DNA from: Antedon bifida
Taxonomy: Eukaryota > Echinodermata > Crinoidea > Comatulida > Antedonidae
DNA length: 64,000 nucleotides
NCBI GenBank assembly: GCA_963402885.1
Contig: OY727098.1
Location: forward strand, 3,343,001 to 3,407,000
Direction: 5' to 3'
A program made the translations under genes and the position numbers. Every line of letters begins with the position of its first letter. The first letter of the stretch is position 1. The notes beneath the pieces are model-generated. The model did not search any database and was not told the DNA's origin. It saw nothing but the letters and a program-made list of their open reading frames with translations. Below are positions 52,101 through 58,766 of the stretch, piece after piece.

Positions 52101-55100
52101 TTGTTAGTCAAATCTTTTCTGAGATATATAATAATGTCGGCTAAATTGAAAGAAAAATTAGTTATGGAACAGAATCTATTTAAGCAGGTGAATAACCTGT
52201 CAAGCTGCCACTCTCAATTTTGTAATGGAATGTGAACACTGAATGTAATTTATTGTCGAAATAGAGGAACTACTAAATATAGCCAAGCATCACTTTTTTT
52301 CGTACTACTTCGATTCACTTGGTTTAAAAAGGACAGGGATATAATGGTGTAGTATGTGCCAAAAACCCATCAACATCCTTCCTTTATGACCTTTTTATGT
52401 CACTCAGTCTTGTTTTTCCCTCTCAAAAAACTGCTGTACCGAATGAGTCTCTGCACATTAAAGGGTAACTCTGGGTTAAAAAGTTATTATTGAAAATAAA
52501 GGTGGAAGTGGGAATTAGGTGGAAGCGTTACCAAGCAAAGGTTAAAGATGTATTGTCCCCAAAATCATGAAAAATAAAGATTTATAAAATCGGACTTTGA
52601 ATAGGCCATTTTACAGTTTTAATGAAGTTGTTCACTTCCATAATAAAAAAAACAGGGGAAAAAAATTATTTCACCTATAAAAAGACAAAATAAACAGTTA
52701 AATTACCCAAAAACTCATTGTCTTCCAGACAATTTGACCATTTTTTGCTTTAAATTACATTTTTCTCAGGTAAATAATTTTTTTTCAGACCCAATTTTTT
52801 GTGAGAGTGAACAACTATTATGTGACATTAAAATAACATATTCAACAAAAAAATTTAAAAAAATATTTTTTTAGGGGGACAATATATCTTTAAGCGTTAC
52901 TTGTTTTTAGCGCTGTTTTCTGTGTGCGAATTTACCTCATCTTTTACCCGGGTAAGTTGAGGACAAATTGCTCCATGGAAACCGTTTTGAAAATCGATTT
53001 ATACTACCATTAAGTGGGTTTTTAAAACATTTTTTTGTATTTGTGTGTCAGTAGAAAAAGAATTTGTTTTTCATCCAAGCAGAAACAAGACCATAGTTTG
53101 TAAGTTCCATCTCTACTACGCTCTACTTAACTTTCTATTGTATGGTTCATAATGTGACCTATTATTTCATAGGAAAGTGAGAACCAATTTTAAACTTACA
53201 TCATACAGGAAACAATTATATAACTTAATATTAAATTTATAATCATTAAAAGCACAATTGAAAATACCCAATATTCATGTACATTATTGGAAAAAAAAAA
53301 TGATTATTCATTCACTTCAAAGAACCTAAATTATCTTTCTTCAAAGGACCTATAACAAGAATCGAAGGAAGTTAAAAGAATATTGATTGAAATGTAAGAA
53401 AATCAATAGTTCTTTTCAGAACATGGTGTATCAAAAACTTGTATCTTGAAACAAGAATATCCTGTTCATCAAATACGTGTAAACATTTCAAAAGGCATTG
53501 TGGGATAGAATAGAACCAATGGGTTCTGAAAATATAAATCTTTAAAGATAAATAATGTGATAATCAAGGTTTTCTACTTTTTTTTTTCATAAAAGTGCTG
53601 AGTAACTATTTATAAGTTATAAGAACTGACAGTTCATATGAAAGTAGGTCAATGACATGAACAGCCTAATCGTAGGGTTAAATAATTTTAAATAAAATGG
53701 ACGCCATAAACTGTAAATTTAACACCACATTATAATGTTTCCTGGGAGGTAACTATGAAAGCACACCAATTAGTTCCTGGTTTTGGATCAATGTGTTTTT
53801 GGCATGGTTTTTATATTCTACATATTTCAGAGCAATCAACTAATTGTTCCAATATTGGTTTTTTGTTTAAAATCAAACTATAATTTAATGTATGTGCTTT
53901 TAAAAGATTTGTTTATCAAATACATTAATTATGTTTTTAAATCAAATTCTAGCTGAATTAAGAATATCAATCAATGAAACTTCTCTGTTAAGATGTAATA
54001 TATCAATTATTATTTTTTTTTATCAATGCCGTTGATTTTGTGTCAACTTTTTTTAATTCAGTTTTTTAAAACTGAAATGAAATTGTGATTCTTGATGTTT
54101 TTTATGAATGCCATTGATTCTTTGTAATCTTTTTTTTTATTATTTCTTTTTAACTGAAATGAAATTGGGATGTTTGGTGTTTTTCTTTAAATAAATATAC
54201 CTTGATATCAAAGATGTTATACCATACTAAATTTTACAGAACTCTACATAAATAATAACATTCGACAAAAAAAAAAATTTACCTCAACCAAAAAAATATA
54301 ACTAGTAATAAAAAAAATGTTTTCTGGATAAGGAAATAAAAAATAAAAATGTAATATTACTTTGTATAAGATTACAAATATAAAAGTGCAAAGCTACCAT
54401 AACAATTGCAATGCCACCAACCATTAGCAATAAGTGTCAAATAATTCAGTGATAAATTAGCAATAAATCACAGTTTTTTACCTCCAAGTTCTTAACTTAA
54501 ATCGTAAAATTTGTCAACTAAATCTTACTGCCTTTTCATCAATTTCTTTTTTATACATGGTACATTTTGATTTACTATTCAACATTTGACATACCATACT
54601 GAAAAAAAAGGCTAATAACATGCTACTTTTTATAAATTAAGACGTTTAAAAGTCCAGATGCCATCACAATAGTTAATAATTGCTTGATCTGAGTGAATCA
54701 TTTTCCATTTTGTATGGTTACATATTTTTTGATATAGGGAAAAAGGTGGCATTGAAACAGAAGAGAGACTAAACGTTGATATCTTTGAAATTTTATGATT
54801 AGATCTCATAAGATATTATAAGAAATAAAAAATAACAGATAAAGGCTAAAATACATGGAGCATATTACAATAACTCTTTTAAGTGAAAAAAGTGTCTTTT
54901 AATAGAACCACCAAACAAGATCTAAATGTGCATTTGTGGGCAAGATGAACTGTCCAAAAACAAACACAGGGTACAACATAATCTTTGGAAGATTTTAAAA
55001 TGTTCTATTCTTTAAGAAATATTCCTAGTAGCTTTATGAAGTTTTTGGTTTGTTTTATATTGAATTGAATTGATCACTTCAGAAAAAATATTCCATATAT

Positions 55101-55946
55101 ATACAACAAAAAATAATACAAAACAGAAAATCACACTAAAATAGGATGTTTTCTCACTTAGTGAAGAGATTTGAATCTAGTAACAGATAGTTCGTAGTAC
55201 ACCTAACAAGATCATTTTCACTATTCACAACTCTTAATCTAAAACCATAGACTCACATGCGTACATACTCGTAGAAAGAGGGAATTCTCCTCATGGCAAG
55301 CACAACAACAACATAACAAATATATAATCATATTTTACTATATCAAAATTCTAAATACTGTATTAAACATCCATGTTTACTAAATCATTTGTTTTGGCTT
55401 TTTAAATAAGCAATTGTGTAGGCTATCATTCAAAAGATTCACCAAATTGCAAGTTTAAGACTCAGTTTTATTAAACTTTAATTAACAAACATGTTGTGTA
55501 CTTATTTATTTTTTTTAGAATTTTTTCCTCTAACTGGCAATATACTCATGATTGTATATCATGAATGCAAAATGGTAAGTGAAAAAGAGGAAAATTGAAC
55601 AAGACATTCACATCTTAACTTTAGCTACCAAAACAAATTTGTTATGATGGAAAAATATGTAAGATTGATGTTTCAAAACTCAGACTATTAATTAAATCTG
55701 ATGGTAATAATCTTTGCAAATCTAATGAATGTACTGTAACATCTAGATAATTTAACTGAAAATTAAAAGCAGACTGTTACTTACTGGTGTTGAATTATTT
55801 GAACGAAGTGCAGCTAACCATCGCAATGTGTTATCCTTCCTAGCTTCAACATGGTTAAACGGAACCTGTAACACCAAGCACACAAATACCATAAGTAGAA
55901 AACGACGCCATCCAGCCATCCCAATCATGTTCATAATAACACACAT
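13072..55946 (-). CDS. ADAMTSL: Gene 2: ADAMTSL1/3 (punctin)-like secreted matrix protein, 21 exons
   Basis: Coding exons in order: 55785-55946, 31395-31556, 30346-30576, 27655-27784, 27178-27425, 26778-26889, 20227-20356, 19921-20122, 18798-18948, 18610-18691, 17980-18263, 17521-17650, 16911-17115, 16427-16609, 16091-16238, 15412-15717, 15252-15273, 14888-15113, 14282-14461, 13849-13999, 13072-13175. All are GT-AG and every phase fits, with no stop until TGA at 13072-13074. The product is 1173 residues from the preferred start (ATG at 55919, G at -3 and +4) or 1182 from the first ATG. Domains: signal peptide, TSP1 (46-99), Cys-rich (100-176), spacer (177-320), eight TSP1 (about 325-845), one Ig (846-946), three TSP1 (955-1139), PLAC (1141-1173). 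This is the ADAMTSL1/3 plan without a protease domain. By family it is a secreted matrix organiser. Vertebrate members carry three or four Ig domains; this one has a single Ig. Confidence 0.87.
13849..13999 (-). CDS. Gene 2 exon 20: twelfth TSP1 body
   Basis: Acceptor TAACACAG, donor AATG|GTAGGT, phase 0 to 1, 151 bp. It encodes CSATCGPYGFQTRKIDC to CNQQSCE. The CGPYGF loop is one residue longer than normal. Confidence 0.9.
14282..14461 (-). CDS. Gene 2 exon 19: eleventh TSP1 body and Trp strand of the twelfth
   Basis: Acceptor TTGTTACTAG, donor GAG|GTACAG, phase 0 to 0, 60 codons. It encodes CSGKCTESYTAYKMRRVYC to CRTMRC, then WRKTKWSE. The usual CG after the second cysteine is replaced by CTES, so this repeat is atypical. 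Confidence 0.87.
14888..15113 (-). CDS. Gene 2 exon 18: tenth TSP1 and Trp strand of the eleventh
   Basis: Acceptor TTCATCAATAG, donor TCT|GTGAGT, phase 2 to 0, 226 bp. It encodes WDKDPWSSCSVTCGSG to CNKGRC, then WKVEPWGS. Confidence 0.88.
15252..15273 (-). CDS. Gene 2 exon 17: 22-bp microexon
   Basis: A strong acceptor (TTATCTTGCAG) and donor (GGAAG|GTAAGG) flank 22 bp encoding NDDGLSG. It is needed to take phase 1 after the Ig exon to phase 2 for exon 18; skipping it shifts the frame. Confidence 0.75.
15412..15717 (-). CDS. Gene 2 exon 16: immunoglobulin domain
   Basis: Acceptor TTATGCAG, donor GAAA|GTTAGT, phase 1 to 1, 306 bp. It encodes one Ig (I-set-like) domain: VLIKCPV, the Trp of LLWTKNG, LQDGTLKVLAIEKEDRG and YTCHAG. 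NNTS near its start is a glycan site. A symmetric 1-1 exon carrying a whole Ig domain is the usual unit of exon shuffling. Confidence 0.9.
15815..16012. mobile_element. MITE in gene 2 intron 15
   Basis: A 198-bp element with imperfect inverted ends: left TAAAGCTTGGTTCCCACTAG, right (complement) TAAAGCGTGGTTCCTACTAG, both followed by GCAACGT. TA is a possible target duplication. Non-coding. Confidence 0.75.
16091..16238 (-). CDS. Gene 2 exon 15: ninth TSP1 body
   Basis: Acceptor TTACTTAG, donor GTCG|GTAAGA, phase 0 to 1. It encodes CSTTCGEGQRIRVILC, TCDWDQMPNRSEIC and KKCV. NRSE is a possible N-glycan site. Confidence 0.87.
16427..16609 (-). CDS. Gene 2 exon 14: eighth TSP1 body and Trp strand of the ninth
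   Basis: Acceptor TTATTAATAG, donor GAC|GTAAGG, phase 0 to 0, 61 codons. It encodes CSRECGNGMRRRMVYC to CNQIDC, then WIAKEWSD. Confidence 0.88.
16911..17115 (-). CDS. Gene 2 exon 13: seventh TSP1 and Trp strand of the eighth
   Basis: Acceptor TTTTTATAG at 17116-17117, donor ATG|GTAATG, phase 2 to 0, 205 bp. It encodes WQLVIYRECSATCGGG to CNEVPC, then WVPGEWSM. A nearer AG (ATTTACAG) also keeps the frame but drops the Trp strand, so the upstream acceptor is preferred. Confidence 0.85.
17521..17650 (-). CDS. Gene 2 exon 12: second half of sixth TSP1
   Basis: Acceptor TTTGTCTAG, donor CCAAT|GTAAGT, phase 1 to 2, 130 bp. It encodes GYRESIVSCYDYES, VFCDIDNK, LCNDFPCPPM. Its ending parallels the gene 1 exon at 4444-4573 (TQPCPAM). 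Confidence 0.88.
17980..18263 (-). CDS. Gene 2 exon 11: fifth TSP1, linker, start of sixth TSP1
   Basis: Acceptor TTGTTTAG, donor GGAG|GTCAGT, phase 2 to 1, 284 bp. It encodes KFGDCSATCGEAVKTRLVTC to CDLPSC, an acidic/Gly linker (NEDNNIFGSDYGSGG), then WRFNGHTECSLSCAGG. The fifth repeat lacks the usual Trp pair before its first cysteine. The donor GTCAGT is weaker than the others. Confidence 0.85.
18610..18691 (-). CDS. Gene 2 exon 10: acidic linker
   Basis: An 82-bp exon (acceptor CATTTCTAG, donor CCAAG|GTAGGT, phase 1 to 2) encoding ILESEEEFIQVETGAFNS and a Ser/Thr tail. It has no cysteine. It was found by splice sites and phase compatibility, so it is a little less certain than the TSP1 exons. 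Confidence 0.75.
18798..18948 (-). CDS. Gene 2 exon 9: fourth TSP1 body
   Basis: Acceptor TATTTGCAG, donor CAAAAA|GTAAGT, phase 0 to 1, 151 bp. It encodes CSVSCGDGITTRYVQC, GCDPETQPDTQ and CSTRIPC. Confidence 0.9.
19090..19195 (-). mobile_element. tRNA-derived SINE relic
   Basis: On the minus strand an A-box-like TAGCTTCGTGGTTAACATG, an anticodon-like CTTCCAA (Gly TCC type) and a B box GGGGTTCAATCCT occur in tRNA spacing. The anticodon stem no longer pairs, so this is a SINE head or tRNA pseudogene in intron 8. Confidence 0.5.
19921..20122 (-). CDS. Gene 2 exon 8: third TSP1 and Trp strand of the fourth
   Basis: Acceptor TCTTTTTCAG, donor GAG|GTGAGT, phase 2 to 0, 202 bp. It encodes WHTNPWSDCSTSCGQG through CNPQPC, then WLTGNWSE. 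Confidence 0.9.
20227..20356 (-). CDS. Gene 2 exon 7: second half of second TSP1
   Basis: Acceptor TTTTTATAG, donor CCAAG|GTAAGA, phase 1 to 2, 130 bp. It encodes GEKGSLISCVSVES, FCDQSKRPKE and HCNNQVCPP. It lies 6.4 kb from exon 6; a possible alternative first exon sits between them. Confidence 0.87.
21070..21210. mobile_element. 141-bp palindromic MITE
   Basis: The ends GTAAAATAGGCCCACTTGG and (complement) GTAAAATTTGGTTCACACTT, plus inner TTGACCAATCA on both arms, make most of the element one imperfect inverted repeat. Confidence 0.6.
23860..23962 (-). CDS. Possible alternative first exon of gene 2 with its own signal peptide
   Basis: Inside intron 6 an ATG at 23960-23962 opens MQTCYIFVLICVVPVV, a hydrophobic stretch like a signal peptide. 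The frame stays open to a good donor (TTTG|GTAAGA) in phase 1, which is exactly the phase exon 7 accepts. Splicing would give a secreted isoform lacking the first TSP1, Cys-rich and spacer domains and starting in the middle of the second TSP1. It could instead be a chance ORF. An internal acceptor (TTTACAG) could also make a 24-bp cassette exon. No promoter is demonstrated. Confidence 0.3.
26778..26889 (-). CDS. Gene 2 exon 6: spacer end, first half of second TSP1
   Basis: Acceptor ATTTTTAG, donor GGAG|GTAAGG, phase 0 to 1. It encodes ATELEYVYYNYTAG then WKELGWSECSVSCNG. The split of the TSP1 after the second cysteine is in the same place as in gene 1 (2229-4317/4444-4573). Confidence 0.87.
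27042..27120. mobile_element. Partial copy of the TTAA MITE family
   Basis: TTAAAGATGTATCGCACCCC matches the terminal sequence of the elements at 36724 and 52542, and ATAAACCATTTTATAGG resembles their interior. The other end is missing. Confidence 0.4.
27178..27425 (-). CDS. Gene 2 exon 5: spacer core
   Basis: Acceptor TTCAAACAG, donor ACG|GTATGA, phase 1 to 0, 83 residues. The spacer strand VVYTFPQGATNIMIRYRG is clear. The rest is basic (RRG, ERRGKKR), possibly heparin-binding, and diverges from gene 1. Confidence 0.85.
27655..27784 (-). CDS. Gene 2 exon 4: Cys-rich end and spacer start
   Basis: Acceptor TTTTTTTAG, donor CAAG|GTAAAT, phase 0 to 1. It encodes PVGCDGQLNS and RCGVCNGNGQTC, the same conserved motif pair that begins gene 1 in this window. 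Confidence 0.9.
27785..30345. other. Gene 2 intron 3
   Basis: AT-rich, with a retroposon 3' tail (29855-29955) and a tRNA-SINE relic (about 30205-30245). A motif AGTTCTTTTCAGAAC at about 28613 recurs near 53408. No exon is needed here, since exon 3 to exon 4 is in phase. Confidence 0.5.
29855..29955 (+). mobile_element. Retroposon 3' tail
   Basis: AAAGCGCATTGAGG, then GCGCTATAT and a (TTA)n tail, the common 3' end of LINE/SINE copies in animals. Similar tails occur at about 43185-43240 (+) and 34290-34365 (-). Confidence 0.45.
30346..30576 (-). CDS. Gene 2 exon 3: ADAMTS Cys-rich domain
   Basis: Acceptor TCTTTACAG, donor GAG|GTATGT, phase 0 to 0, 77 codons. Key motifs are QQCAAF, ARCSLTC, PKVLDGTLCG and DICINGKC, matching the ADAMTS Cys-rich signature. 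Confidence 0.9.
30754..31119. mobile_element. MITE with TACCATATTTATTCAAATAA ends
   Basis: The left end TACCATATTTATTCAAATAA followed by ACGCCCC and the right end complement TACTGTATTTATTTGAATAA followed by ATGCCC give 26-bp inverted ends about 365 bp apart. AATAAACRC motifs repeat internally. It lies in intron 2. Confidence 0.7.
31395..31556 (-). CDS. Gene 2 exon 2: first TSP1
   Basis: Acceptor TTTTTTAG, donor CAG|GTAATT, phase 0 to 0, 54 codons. It encodes WENWVPCSKKCGRG with GCARGACPS and TCNLQ, corresponding to the N-terminal TSP1 before the Cys-rich region. Confidence 0.88.
33728..33996. mobile_element. AAGCTCTGTCTAYAC MITE, copy 1, with a nested retroposon fragment
   Basis: Left arm TGTCTACACTATCAAACTTT with TGATGTGCCC; right arm complement AAGCTCTGTCTATACTATTA. 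Compared with the copy at 35701 it has an extra 110 bp (about 33792-33903) ending ATGGTTTTAAAAAAAAA, which looks like a retroposon 3' end. Confidence 0.65.
35701..35842. mobile_element. AAGCTCTGTCTACAC MITE, copy 2
   Basis: Left arm CTCCGTCTACACTATCAAAC and right arm complement TTCGGTCTACACTATCAAAC around TGATGTGCCCATATATAG and ACCATATTTGGG, an imperfect foldback of about 140 bp. Confidence 0.75.
36724..37034. mobile_element. TTAA-flanked MITE, copy A
   Basis: Left TTAA then AGATGTATTGTCCCAC; right complement AGATATATTGTTCCCC next to TTAT (one base from TTAA). The interior shares GAATTTTTGG and CATTTATTTTGTC with copy B in the opposite orientation. Confidence 0.75.
39046..39187. mobile_element. 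MITE with AGTCGAACCTC-type ends
   Basis: Left TAGTCGAACCTCTCTTAAGG and right complement TCAGTGGAACCTCCTTTAGA are inverted ends about 140 bp apart. Related end sequences (GAGGACACC, GGGGACACC) occur near 22260, 25280 and 35620. Confidence 0.55.
41301..41921. repeat. Minisatellite of GTGTTCAACCAATACC units, split by a SINE
   Basis: Units of 32-40 bp start at 41301, 41341, 41373, 41405 and 41444 and resume at about 41851-41921. Each has TTCAACCAATACCRAAACAC, usually followed by CATTTAAACTCCATTAT. Confidence 0.8.
41452..41850 (+). mobile_element. 5S-rRNA-derived SINE
   Basis: 41452-41544 aligns with most of 5S rRNA, including the internal promoter: GAAGTTAAGCAATGTTGGGC (box A region) and TGGATGGAAGACCGTCTGGA (box C). 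It lacks the 5' 5S bases and has substitutions in stems. The body includes CCTCGTCCTTCGGATGGAAC, a core I associate with conserved SINE central domains, then ends near ATACCTTTATA. It sits inside the minisatellite, with CAAC on both sides as a possible short target duplication. It is a SINE3/Deu-type composite rather than a 5S gene. Confidence 0.75.
46735..48303. repeat. CpG- and CRE-rich repeated segment, probable non-autonomous element
   Basis: About 1.56 kb bounded by ATAGGTGATCATTTT at 46740 and, at the right end, a hairpin of the same motif (48268-48300). Related modules inside each carry TGACGTYA-like motifs (46967, 47150, 47320, 47500) with ATAATTAATT(A/G)AGCA and ATGAATTMATATCTACA. 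The right part has GCGCGC clusters (47807, 47833, 47917-47950), unusual in this CpG-poor window. No coding capacity. Confidence 0.5.
48865..49277. mobile_element. 413-bp MITE with TAAAGCCTTG ends
   Basis: Left TAAAGCCTTGATCGCACTGG and right complement TAAAGCCTTGTTCACACTGT are inverted ends, with TGGTCAAATT/GGTTAAAGTAACC motifs repeated inside. The ends resemble those of the MITE at 15815. Confidence 0.75.
50633..50760. mobile_element. AAGCTCTGTCTACAC MITE, copy 3 (near-perfect foldback)
   Basis: A 128-bp element that is almost one palindrome: left AAGCTCTGTCTGCACAATCA, right complement AAGCTCTGTCTACACTATCA, both continuing to GTGATGTGCCC. It is the best preserved copy of the family here. Confidence 0.85.
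52542..52893. mobile_element. TTAA-flanked MITE, copy B
   Basis: TTAA then AGATGTATTGTCCCC on the left; complement of the right end TTAA then AGATATATTGTCCCCC. Length 352 bp. The exact TTAA on both sides suggests piggyBac-type insertion. Confidence 0.8.
55785..55946 (-). CDS. Gene 2 exon 1: signal peptide
   Basis: Open from ATG 55946, but the third in-frame ATG downstream (55917-55919) has the best context (GGGATGG) and starts a textbook signal peptide, MAGWRRFLLMVFVCLVLQ, with cleavage likely near HVEA|RKD. The donor is CCA|GTAAGT in phase 0. NNST is a possible N-glycan site. The next exon is 24.2 kb away, but phase and domain order fit. Confidence 0.75.
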
Positions 55947-58489
55947 TCAATACTGTTTTACACTTGACGGCGGTATCAAAGAACGTGTAGAAATAGCTAT
56001 GTTAACGACAACTAAAATTTTATCCTCTCATCATTAAAAACGTGGTTATCAGAATACTCAAATATCGTTTTAATCTGTAGGTCTAATTCAAGTTCTGCTA
56101 CACTGACGTAATTCTTTTGTTATATAACTCCATGGCAAACATCTAGGAAATTTCATGCTAAATTGACCAATACTTCTTATGGCATGTGTTTCATTTCATG
56201 AGATAAAAAATCAGTATGTTTATTACAAAATCCTCAAATTGAGTGCATTGCAATATACATCTGGATGGTATGCCTACTAATGAAGGGTGAACGGTATATT
56301 ATCCTGTTCTTTGAAGGAAGCAAAATGTTGTATAATGTCCAGTTAAGTTAAGTAGAACCAAAATGTACAGACTGTCAATACACCAACTGACTGTCAGTGA
56401 AACCAAAGTATTTGTTGAAACACCAGCAATAGTAATTTGCATACATCTCATCACCTAGTTTGACTTATACTGAAGGTTATGTTTTGTCTATAAAGCATCC
56501 CATAATGACATCAAGGCAATGTTTTTAACGTTTGAGAATAATATCAAAGTTACAAATTAATTGCAGACAAATTGGATAATGTGTGGGATTGCACTCCCTG
56601 TCCTCTTGACAATTAGAGGAAGTGAACTTGTGATGTGTTTTTTTTTAAATAATTTTTACGATTATAACTTTAATTTGTTGTTCTTTCTTTGTACAACAGA
56701 ATTATTACCATAAATTACCCTTATTTCTGAATTTTTGAAAATAAATTTTATAAGGCCTCTTTATACTGATAATGGTTAAATACACCCGACACTATATAGT
56801 AGAGGATCACCACAATTTAAAAATATATAGCACCACCAACCAATTAAAGGATAGTCTTGCATTGATATGTTAGAGCTTAGATCAACGCTCCTCATTTCAA
56901 CAGCTATGAACTATATTTTAATATCTATTTACTTTTGATTAATAATATTATGTGCTTAGCGGAATGCAATTGATTGGTCAAGAAAAAATCATGCATGCAT
57001 GCACATTTTCATAAACTTGTGTACAAATTTGAATACCGATTCATTTGAATGGTTCTTTGCTGTAGTGGTGTGGTATTGCGGCTAGGGATCAATTCTGCTG
57101 GCAATTCACATCCAGTGTCAGAACCCTAACCACAGCATTATTGTTTCAGAGAGACACAATGTCCAATTTATTGCTTTAGTACCTACCTCTTTTGGGCCAA
57201 CAACACCAGCCTGGCCCTTGCTGACCAACAAGCCTCCATACTGTGATATTGGCACTTGCTAGGAAGTTGAAGCTAGCTTTAGACCACTAGGCTTAACATA
57301 TACTGTAGGCGTCTATGTAATAGACCTCATTAGCCTTTACCTAGGCCTAGCTAGGCACTGTGACTAGTTACTGTAGGATAGATGAATGTAAGACATTCTA
57401 TTCTGCCCTGTGTGACTGTTGTGCTGAATGCATCCCCCGTCCATCACAGAATAAATATGGTAATCATCATAATACTTTTAATTTAATAATCTTCAATACT
57501 TTTACCAGGGAGTTATCCTTCCATAACAACTCTGCTTTTACTGTATCTAAAAATACCGCCAAAAAGCACGTGTCACAGAGACACTTCCTAAGATACATAG
57601 ATAAAATTATCCAATCAGATCCGATGTTTTAGGAATGTGTTGTACACGTGTAAATCTAAATTTGTAATTTCTAAGTGAAATCTATAAATAAATCGGTCGA
57701 AATCATAATGATACAAATAATACTAGCACATTATGTGTTTGTAACAAAATTGAAGAGTAACTTGTAGATGTAATTCATTATTAATTTGGCCTAACGTGTC
57801 AATGAAAGCCCAAATTACCAACAATACAAATGAGAGCAAACTTTGTAAAAACAAATAATTGAGCAGCTTATTGCAATTGGACAAGATGGATAGGAATAGC
57901 TTTTATTTTTAAATTTATAATAATTTACACATTTATTCTCTTTATTTTTGTGACGTGTTGTCTTTTGCATGACGCACAATGATTTACATATTTTCCATGT
58001 GTTAATTCGAGATATTTGTAAAAGGGTTTTCAGTTCCGACCAGGCTGCGATTTTTTCCCCCGTAGTTTCTCCATCGGTTCGTTTCGGCCTCAATCGACTC
58101 TCTTCGGTAAGCCAGCTCACCGATGCGTGACAACGTATATATACAAACCGCAAGCTAACTTCACACAAGGCAGTCGCAACAAAAGATCGTATAGGGCCAC
58201 GGCCATACACACCGACTACCATAAACGTTTATTCAAAACATATTACATTTACAATACAATATCTTAAAATTTCGCTACCAATGTACAACATTTAACAGTG
58301 TGGCGTGTTTACCACGAATGACTAACAATACCATCTTTCCCACTACACCTGCAAAAACTCATTTGCATAACAATAATCGGCATACCAAACTACGGTGAGA
58401 CATACATTCTCTTCTAAACATATATAACGAAGATAATTAATTCTTTTTTTACATTAAAATTGAGGGCGCTAAACATAAAATTTACGAGA
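55947..58489. other. 5' flank of gene 2
   Basis: On the minus strand GGATAAAATTTTAG (about 56012-56025) is a weak TATA-like candidate about 75-100 nt before the ATGs. A CpG-dense stretch at 58030-58235 contains TATATATA (58137-58144) and could be a promoter or a transposon piece. Otherwise AT-rich, with no gene recognised. Confidence 0.35.
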
Positions 58490-58497
58490 TCGAAAAA

Positions 58498-58766
58498 CAG
58501 GTGGCGTATAAGTATAAAAAAAATGTGCTCTCCCTCAGCACTAAGGCCCTGCCACAGCCTTGGGGTCGTTCCCACTACATCATCAACAGATGCATTGCTA
58601 GTGCCTTCTTACGATGTGTGGTGGAAAGGGGGACGTATAATTCTGTAAACCCAAAACACAGTGGTCGCATACCTTTAACTCTATTCCACCCACCAGCGTG
58701 GGAATCGAACACACGACATACGTGTGTTAACACGACGCTCAGTCGACTGAGCTAACCGGTCATCTT
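58498..58766 (-). mobile_element. tRNA-derived SINE
   Basis: Reading the minus strand: head GACCGGTTAGCTCAGTCGAC (A box), anticodon-like GTGTTAACACAC, B box GTTCGATTCCC, then a body with GGCTGTGGCAGGGCCTTAG and a tail of T/A. It is better preserved than the other tRNA relics. A further B-box-like GGGTTCGAACC lies just downstream at 58963-58973 on the plus strand. Confidence 0.7.

Larger units (their letters stand above)
31557..55784. other. Gene 2 intron 1 (24.2 kb), rich in mobile elements
   Basis: No exon with ADAMTSL similarity and no ORF that looks coding. Besides the elements listed separately it holds palindromic TE ends near 35616-35680, a TATA/TACAGT palindrome near 46875-46915 and a retroposon-like tail near 46470-46500. 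Stretches between these are plain AT-rich sequence. Long first introns often carry enhancers; none can be named here. Confidence 0.6.

Noticed and set aside
57815..58222. 135-codon minus-strand ORF
   Set aside because: No recognisable domain, low-complexity end, and an abrupt change from CpG-rich to AT-rich within it. Probably chance.
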